A stretch of DNA of 64,000 nucleotides from Massilia terrae. GTDB taxonomy: Bacteria; Pseudomonadota; Gammaproteobacteria; Burkholderiales; Burkholderiaceae_D. Every line of letters starts with the position of its first letter. The first letter of the stretch is position 1. The position numbers and the translations under genes were made by a program. The notes beneath the pieces were generated by a model. That model saw nothing but the letters and a program-made list of their open reading frames with translations. It was not told where the DNA came from and did not search any database. The stretch spans positions 1,426,001 to 1,490,000 of the forward strand of contig NZ_JANUGU010000001.1 of NCBI RefSeq assembly GCF_024753145.1, read 5' to 3'. Shown one piece after another: positions 59,001 to 64,000 of this stretch.

Positions 59001-62000
59001 TCACGTGCGTTCGGTTGCGCTCGCCGCCACAACCCTCACCTCAAGCGGCAGATCGAGCACAAAAGTGACGCCCTCGCCCGGCCTGCTGTCGACACCGATG
59101 GTCCCGCCCAGCAGCGTCGTCACAATGTTATAAACGATATTCAGCCCGAGCCCGGTTCCGCCGCTCCCCATCTTTGTCGTGAAGAAGGGCTCGAACACGC
59201 GCCGCACATGTTCCGGCGCGATCCCGCGCCCGTTGTCCGAAAACTCGATGCGCACACGCCCCGGCTCCGGCGTACTGGCCGACAGCAGCATGCGCCCGCC
59301 CGGCTCGTCGAAAGCATGCAGCAGCGAGTTGTTGACGAAGTTGATCAGCACCTGTCCCAGCGGCCCGGGGAAGCTGTCCATCGCGATCCCGTCCGGCACC
59401 TCCAGCACCAGGCAGTGTCCCGCCAGGCTGACCTGTTTCATCATGGTCGCGAAGATCTCCTGGCAGGCTTGCGCCAGGTCGAAGCGGCGCCGCTGCGCGC
59501 TGGCCTGGTCGACCGCGACCTGGCGGAAGCTGTTGACCAGGTCCGCCGCGCCATGCAGGCTGCGCATGATGAGCTCCGATGCTTCCTGCGATGCGCTGAT
59601 CCAGCCTTCCAGGTCCGAGCGGCGCAATTCGGCCGCATCGAAGCGCGCCGCCAACGCCTCGGTCTTGTCGTGCAGCGTGCTGGCCATCAGCAGGCTGTTG
59701 CCGATCGGGGTATTCAATTCGTGCGCAACGCCGGCCACCAGCGAGCCAAGCGATGCGAGCTTCTCGCGCGAGGCCAGCTGCGCCTGCGTGTCGCTGAGCT
59801 GGCGATAGGCGTCGGCGTTATCGAGCGCCACGCCGACATAGGCCGACAGCGTGCGCAGCATGTCCTGGTGCACGCGCTCGTAGGCCTGGCGCTCGAAGCT
59901 CTGCACGGTCACCAGTCCCAGCACCCGTGAGCCGACCACGATCGGCACCATGATCACGGAATGCGGCGCATCCTCCGCCATGCCGGCGCCGGGCAGCACC
60001 ATCGGCGCCAGCCCGCCCGGCCGGTGCGGCGGCAAGTAGTGGATGCACTCGCTCTCGGCGTCGCCGAGCAGGATCTCGCGCCCGTGCCGCACGCACCATG
60101 CGGCCAGCTGCGGCTCGGCCAGGCTGCGCTCCAACGGTGGGCAGCGGCGGCCATGCGCCATCGTGAACGGATAGGCCAGCACGCCGCGTTCGGGATACTG
60201 GATGCCGACGCCGAACACGTCGGCTGGCATCAGCGCGCGCACGTGTTCGTACAGCGTGGTCATGATCGCTTCGCTGTCCAGGTTCGCGGTCAGCATACGG
60301 CCGATTTCGGACAGGCGCGCGATATTGCGCTGGGCCTGTTCCACCACTTCCTTCTGGCGCTCGACCTCCTGCTTGCGCCGCTCCGCCGCGTCCTTCTGCA
60401 GCAGCAGTTCGGCGGTGCGGGCGCCGACCTGGCGCTCGAGCCGGTCGGTCTGCTGCACCAGCGCGCGCACCCGCGCGCGGTAGCCGAGCCAGGCGCTCGC
60501 CAGCACCAGGGCGGCCGCGCCCAGCCTGAACCACCAGGTCTTCCACCACGGCGGCAGGATCGTGATCGACAGCGCGGCCGGGTTCGAGCTCCACACGCCG
60601 TCCTTGTTGCTGGCGCGGACACGGAACACGTAGTGGCCCGGATCGAGGTTGGTGTAGCTCGCGAAGCGCTTGCCGGCGTCGGTGTCGACCCAGTCCTGGT
60701 CGAAGCCTTCCAATTTGTAGGCGTAGCGGTTCTGCAGCGGATCGGCGAAATGCAGGGCCGCGAACTCCAGTGAGAACGCCGAATCGCGATATGACAGCTT
60801 GACGTCGCGCGCCTGGTAGGTCGGCACGCCGAGCGTGAGCGGCTGGTTGAAGACGCGGAAGTCGGTGATCACCACCGGCGGCGCGTACGGGTTCTCGCGC
60901 ACTTCCGACGGCACGAAGGCGGTCATGCCGTTGACGCCGCCGAAAAACAGCTCGCCCTGCGGCGAGGCCCACGCCGAGCCGACAAAATAGGAGCCGTCGA
61001 TCAGGCCATCCTCCGCCGTATAGGACTTGAACTTGCCGGTGACCGGGTCGTAGCGCGAGATGCCGACCGTGCTGCTGACCCACAGCGCGCCGGTCGCATC
61101 CTCCAGGATGGCGCCGATCGGATTCGAGGCCGGACTGGCGCTGAGCGGCACCAGCTTGAAGCGCGGCGGCTTGCCGGGACGCTCCTCCATCCGGTGCAGG
61201 CCGCCGGCGGTGCCCACCCATAGCTCGCCGCGGGTCGATTCGAGCAGGTAGTAGACGCGGCTATGGCGCAGCGAGTCCGGATCGCGCGGATCGTGGCGGT
61301 AGTGGGTGAAGGTATTGGTCGCGCGGTCGTAGCGTTCCAGTCCGCTGTCGGTGCCGATCCAGATGGCGCCATGCCGGTCTTCCAGCACCGCGAAGCCGAG
61401 GTCCTCGCCAAGGCTGGCCGGATCATCGGGGTCGTGGCGCCAGCTGCGCACGGTGCCGTCGGGACTGCGCGCGTACAGGCCAAGGCGGGTGGCGATCCAC
61501 AGGGTGCCATCGCGCCCGGTGCGCAAGCCGTTGATGAAGCCCGCGCTGACATCGGGCGCCAGCGGCTGCCGCACGAAACGTCCGTGCGCCGCGTCGAACC
61601 AGCACAATCCGGCCTGGGTGCCGATCCACAGCCGGCCGCCGGCGCTGGCCAGTGCGGTGACGGTGTCGTCGGGCAGGCTGGCGGGATCGCTTGTGTGCCG
61701 GTAGTGCTGCGCGCGGCCTGTCTCCGGCTCGAAGCGGGTCAGGCCGCCGCCGGTGGCGCCGATCCACAGCCAGCCGTCGCCGGCGCCGAGGATCGCGCGC
61801 ACCTTGTTGCTGCCGATGCCGCCCTGCTGCCCGACGGTGTGGGTGAAGCGCGAAAAGCCGCCGCTGGCGAGGTCGACCCGGCATACGCCGTCGAACTGGG
61901 TGCCGACCCACAGCGTGCCGCTGCGGTCGACCCAGATCGATCCGACCTGGTTGCCCGACAGGCTGTGGCGGTCGTAGGCCTGGCTGCGGAAGGCGAGGAA

Positions 62001-62942
62001 GGTGCCGGTCGCGGGATCGCGCCAGCGCAGGCCGTCCTGGTCGGTGCCGACCCACAGGTTGGATCCGGCGTCGTGATACAGCGAGCGCACCGGCACGTCG
62101 CCCATGCCGTCGGACGCGGCGATATGTTGGCGCTGCGGGACAGCTTCGTCCAGGCGCCAGGCTTCGAGCCCGGCGCTGGTGCCGATCCACAGCGTGTTGC
62201 GCGGTCCCATCGACAGCGCCTGGATGCTGTTGCGGCGCCCGTCCTCCGCGGGCAGCACGCGGTAGTGCTGGAAGCTGTGCGATCCGGCCGCGAGGCGGTC
62301 GATGCCATTGCTGGTGCCGACCCACAGCGCGCCATCCGGTGCCAGCGCCAGCGCGTTGACGTGGTCGTCCACCAGGCTGGCGGTCTCCAGCGGGTCGTGC
62401 CGCATCAGGGCGAACTGGCCGGTGGCGGGATCGAAGTGGCGCAGTCCGGTCGCGCTGCCCAGCCACAATCCGCCCTTGCCGTCCGGCGTGATCGCCGTGA
62501 TGCCGCGGATCGCGGCCGAGCCGTAGCCGCTACCGGCCGGCAAATAGCGCACAAATTTCTGGGTCGCCTCGTCAAAGCGCGCGAGGCCGCCCTTGGTACC
62601 GAACCACAGCCGGCCGGCATCGTCCTCGTAGGATGCGGTAACGAAATTGTCGGGCAGGCTGCCGGGATTGTCGGGGTCGGTGCGGAACACCGTCATGCGG
62701 TAGCCGTCGTAGCGGTTCAGGCCGGCCTGGGTGCCGAACCACATGAAGCCGTTGTGGTCTTGCAGCATGGTCAGGACCGATTCCTGCGACATGCCCTGCT
62801 CCACGCCAATGCGCACGAAGCGCAGCGTGCGCGGCCCGGCGGCCAGCGCGCCGGCGCAGTACATCAGCAGCAGCCAAGCGCACAGCCAGCGCAGCACGCG
62901 CCGCGCCCGGGCGGCCCCCTCTCGAGTGGTCGACGCCACCAT
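59001..62942 (-). CDS. hybrid-type sensor: two-component propeller, GAF, histidine kinase
   Basis: A 1313-residue membrane sensor. A signal peptide or first helix (WLCAWLLLMYCAGALAAG) is followed by about a dozen two-component-regulator propeller repeats (NGFMWFGTQAGLNRYDGYRM; GTLWVGTQFDGVCRVDLASG), forming a large periplasmic double propeller (~35-690). Then come a Y_Y_Y domain (~700-765), one membrane helix, a short coiled coil, a GAF-like domain (~860-1040), a HisKA domain with LVAGVAHELNTPIGNSLLMA (phospho-His) and an HATPase (NNSLLHAFDEPGG, FSDNGRGIAPEHV, GSGGTGLGLNIVYN). No receiver or DNA-binding domain is fused and no response regulator gene adjoins it. Related proteins sense polysaccharides. 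Confidence 0.92.
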   Translation of the reverse strand: MVASTTREGAARARRVLRWLCAWLLLMYCAGALAAGPRTLRFVRIGVEQGMSQESVLTMLQDHNGFMWFGTQAGLNRYDGYRMTVFRTDPDNPGSLPDNFVTASYEDDAGRLWFGTKGGLARFDEATQKFVRYLPAGSGYGSAAIRGITAITPDGKGGLWLGSATGLRHFDPATGQFALMRHDPLETASLVDDHVNALALAPDGALWVGTSNGIDRLAAGSHSFQHYRVLPAEDGRRNSIQALSMGPRNTLWIGTSAGLEAWRLDEAVPQRQHIAASDGMGDVPVRSLYHDAGSNLWVGTDQDGLRWRDPATGTFLAFRSQAYDRHSLSGNQVGSIWVDRSGTLWVGTQFDGVCRVDLASGGFSRFTHTVGQQGGIGSNKVRAILGAGDGWLWIGATGGGLTRFEPETGRAQHYRHTSDPASLPDDTVTALASAGGRLWIGTQAGLCWFDAAHGRFVRQPLAPDVSAGFINGLRTGRDGTLWIATRLGLYARSPDGTVRSWRHDPDDPASLGEDLGFAVLEDRHGAIWIGTDSGLERYDRATNTFTHYRHDPRDPDSLRHSRVYYLLESTRGELWVGTAGGLHRMEERPGKPPRFKLVPLSASPASNPIGAILEDATGALWVSSTVGISRYDPVTGKFKSYTAEDGLIDGSYFVGSAWASPQGELFFGGVNGMTAFVPSEVRENPYAPPVVITDFRVFNQPLTLGVPTYQARDVKLSYRDSAFSLEFAALHFADPLQNRYAYKLEGFDQDWVDTDAGKRFASYTNLDPGHYVFRVRASNKDGVWSSNPAALSITILPPWWKTWWFRLGAAALVLASAWLGYRARVRALVQQTDRLERQVGARTAELLLQKDAAERRKQEVERQKEVVEQAQRNIARLSEIGRMLTANLDSEAIMTTLYEHVRALMPADVFGVGIQYPERGVLAYPFTMAHGRRCPPLERSLAEPQLAAWCVRHGREILLGDAESECIHYLPPHRPGGLAPMVLPGAGMAEDAPHSVIMVPIVVGSRVLGLVTVQSFERQAYERVHQDMLRTLSAYVGVALDNADAYRQLSDTQAQLASREKLASLGSLVAGVAHELNTPIGNSLLMASTLHDKTEALAARFDAAELRRSDLEGWISASQEASELIMRSLHGAADLVNSFRQVAVDQASAQRRRFDLAQACQEIFATMMKQVSLAGHCLVLEVPDGIAMDSFPGPLGQVLINFVNNSLLHAFDEPGGRMLLSASTPEPGRVRIEFSDNGRGIAPEHVRRVFEPFFTTKMGSGGTGLGLNIVYNIVTTLLGGTIGVDSRPGEGVTFVLDLPLEVRVVAASATERT

Positions 62943-63033
62943 ATCATTCCCGTCAGATTCGCGACGCTTTAATCTACCAGAGCCCTTGCGAACATGAAAG
63001 AAATTAAGACTTCCGGAAACGAAATCACGCTGC

Positions 63034-63039
63034 TATAAT
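63034..63039 (+). promoter_or_regulatory. -10 of tRNA-Arg copy 1
   Basis: TATAAT 11 bases before the mature tRNA, followed by the GC-rich discriminator GCGTGCCTCGG shared with copy 2 (copy 3 reads GCGTGCTTCGG). The -35 (TTCCGG at 63011) is poor. Confidence 0.65.
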
Positions 63040-63050
63040 GCGTGCCTCGG

Positions 63051-63127
63051 GCGGCTGTAGCTCAGCTGGATAGAGTACTTGGCTACGAACCAAGGGGTCG
63101 TGGGTTCGATTCCTGCCAGCCGCACCA
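63051..63127 (+). tRNA. tRNA-Arg (ACG), copy 1
   Basis: A 77-base cloverleaf with encoded CCA. The acceptor GCGGCTG pairs with CAGCCGC, the anticodon loop CTACGAA reads ACG (wobble-modified to ICG, reading CGU/CGC/CGA), and the T loop is GTTCGAT. Identical to the copies at 63390 and 63587. Confidence 0.97.
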
Positions 63128-63137
63128 GAAGACATGA

Positions 63138-63169
63138 GGGACCAGGTTGAGAAACCTGGTCCCTTTTTT
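63138..63169 (+). terminator. intrinsic terminator of tRNA copy 1
   Basis: GGGACCAGGTT pairs with AACCTGGTCCC around GAGA, followed by six T. Near-identical to the terminator of copy 2. Confidence 0.9.
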
Positions 63170-63185
63170 GTTTGCGTTCAGCCCC

Positions 63186-63286
63186 GAACGTCGTTCCCGC
63201 GCAGGCGGGAACCCCATTTTGAATGCGCCCTGACACAACCTGCGCTTCGATCAAGAAATGGGATTCCCGCGTGCGCGGGAATGACA
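63186..63286. repeat. REPIN-like inverted pair of palindromes
   Basis: GAACGTCGTTCCCGCGCAGG...ACCCCATTTT (63186-63220) faces GAAATGGGATTCCCGCGTGC...GGAATGACA (63255-63286). The layout matches the pair at 35698-35813, including the CCCCATTTT inner edge. It sits between tRNA copies 1 and 2. Confidence 0.78.
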
Positions 63287-63350
63287 GCAGCTCTTCAGGC
63301 ACGCTGCCATGGTCAATCTCCGCCCAATTCGCACCACCCAATTCGCAACT

Positions 63351-63378
63351 TTGCCATTTTGCGCACTGCTGTTATAAT
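63351..63378 (+). promoter_or_regulatory. promoter of tRNA-Arg copy 2
   Basis: TTGCCA (63351-63356) and TATAAT (63373-63378) with a 16-base spacer, then GCGTGCCTCGG up to the tRNA. Confidence 0.8.
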
Positions 63379-63389
63379 GCGTGCCTCGG

Positions 63390-63466
63390 GCGGCTGTAGC
63401 TCAGCTGGATAGAGTACTTGGCTACGAACCAAGGGGTCGTGGGTTCGATTCCTGCCAGCCGCACCA
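63390..63466 (+). tRNA. tRNA-Arg (ACG), copy 2
   Basis: Identical 77-base tRNA-Arg with encoded CCA and ACG anticodon. Confidence 0.97.
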
Positions 63467-63476
63467 GAAGACATGA

Positions 63477-63508
63477 GGGACCAGGTTGAAAAACCTGGTC
63501 CCTTTTTT
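63477..63508 (+). terminator. intrinsic terminator of tRNA copy 2
   Basis: Stem GGGACCAGGTT / AACCTGGTCCC with six T, differing from copy 1 by one loop base. Confidence 0.9.
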
Positions 63509-63547
63509 CTTTTGCATGAGGTCTCACGCGCGGGTCGCGGTGGCACT

Positions 63548-63575
63548 TTGCCATTTCGGGCAGGCCTGCTATAAT
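63548..63575 (+). promoter_or_regulatory. promoter of tRNA-Arg copy 3
   Basis: TTGCCA (63548-63553) and TATAAT (63570-63575), spacer 16, the same arrangement as copy 2 including the TTTGCCATTT context. Confidence 0.8.
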
Positions 63576-63586
63576 GCGTGCTTCGG

Positions 63587-63663
63587 GCGGCTGTAGCTCA
63601 GCTGGATAGAGTACTTGGCTACGAACCAAGGGGTCGTGGGTTCGATTCCTGCCAGCCGCACCA
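63587..63663 (+). tRNA. tRNA-Arg (ACG), copy 3
   Basis: Identical 77-base tRNA-Arg with encoded CCA. It has a different terminator from copies 1 and 2. Confidence 0.97.
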
Positions 63664-63674
63664 TCTTTTCAAAG

Positions 63675-63703
63675 TGGTCCAGAGGAAACTCTGGGCCATT
63701 TTT
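63675..63703 (+). terminator. intrinsic terminator of tRNA copy 3
   Basis: TGGTCCAGAG pairs with CTCTGGGCCA around a GAAA loop, followed by five T. Confidence 0.85.
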
Positions 63704-64000
63704 CATTTCTGCCCCTTTTTTCTACTGATGAGTTAGCGACAGTACCGCTGAGTTGCCGCTTTTTGTCGCCAATACACACACCATCCGTCTTAAACCGGCC
63801 TTAAAAACGGGCGCGTTGCGCCGGACAGCCTCTCTTCTCTGCGTAGGACTATCCTGACGATTAGCTTGCGCGCGCGGGAATCGTTGCCTTCTCTCAAGCA
63901 CAATTTGATCGTTTTCCCTCTGGAGCCCGCTTGCAGCGTCTAGCTGTCGGGAAAACATTTTTCCGACAGCACTTTTCCCCATAGAAGCACACCGATCCGT
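63704..64000. other. gene-free tail downstream of tRNA cluster
   Basis: About 300 bases of lower GC (near half) with no supported gene. It contains an inverted repeat GCTGTCGG (63943-63950) / CCGACAGC (63963-63970) with a T-rich loop, which may belong to a gene or element beyond the window. A minus-strand 86-codon reading frame (63722-63982) has no ribosome site and no family features, so it is not called. Confidence 0.5.

Noticed and set aside
61263..62972. 569-codon plus-strand frame
   Set aside because: Antisense to the propeller repeats of the sensor kinase. The repeats make the complementary frame open.
63722..63982. 86-codon minus-strand frame in the tail
   Set aside because: No ribosome site, no domain features, and it crosses an inverted repeat. 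It may be part of something outside the window.

Overview
The window looks like a chromosomal segment of a high-GC betaproteobacterium, most likely an Oxalobacteraceae member such as Massilia or a close relative. That is an inference from the base composition, the small secreted 'VTVTAKRLTPEQK'-type and YXWGXW-type proteins, the many TonB receptors and acyltransferases, and GTCGTTCCCGC-type palindromic repeats. No 16S rRNA is present to confirm it. About 60 protein genes and three tRNA genes can be supported. Most long reading frames opposite or beside them are shadows caused by high GC.

Layout. 1-6.4 kb: a truncated lipoprotein, a beta-helix surface protein, a DUF1566-like protein, a DJ-1/PfpI protein with a membrane tail, an M28 peptidase, a membrane-anchored metallophosphoesterase and a glycine-zipper protein. 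6.4-13.5 kb: a Ser/Thr signalling cluster (Hanks kinase, FHA-like protein, SH3b membrane protein, PP2C phosphatase, FHA protein), interrupted by a GNAT gene and a lower-GC acyltransferase. 13.5-14.8 kb: a 36-residue membrane protein, OsmC and GNAT. 14.8-22.9 kb: a tightly packed six-gene minus-strand locus encoding a SHOCT-kinase-FGE-fold fusion, a zinc-ribbon/SPFH/coiled-coil protein, a Lon-like protein with a Ser-Lys pair, and three proteins of unknown function. This is the best candidate here for an undescribed system.

23-38.7 kb: small secreted proteins, RNase H-like and HD proteins, two transporters, two tandem TonB receptors, phosphatidylserine decarboxylase, a divergent LysR/azoreductase/pirin unit, an acyltransferase and an aspartoacylase-family protein. 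38.8-39.4 kb: a HigBA toxin-antitoxin pair. 39.4-44.1 kb: an envelope sugar-transfer operon (epimerase, GT2, ArnT-like GT, PAP2, LAB_N), possibly adding a uronic acid to lipid A or another envelope lipid.

44.3-58.7 kb: an M1 aminopeptidase, unknown envelope proteins, a nuclease-fold protein, a second beta-helix protein, ArsC, PlsC-like and GNAT proteins, then a bacterial end-joining locus (SDR, Ku, a small membrane protein and LigD on the facing strand), a Lys/Ala-rich secreted protein and a hydroxyacid dehydrogenase. 58.7-64 kb: a nested repeat block, a 1313-residue two-component-propeller histidine kinase, and three near-identical tRNA-Arg(ACG) units each with its own promoter and terminator. 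Dispersed palindromes, some in inverted pairs like REPINs, sit in intergenic gaps across the window.
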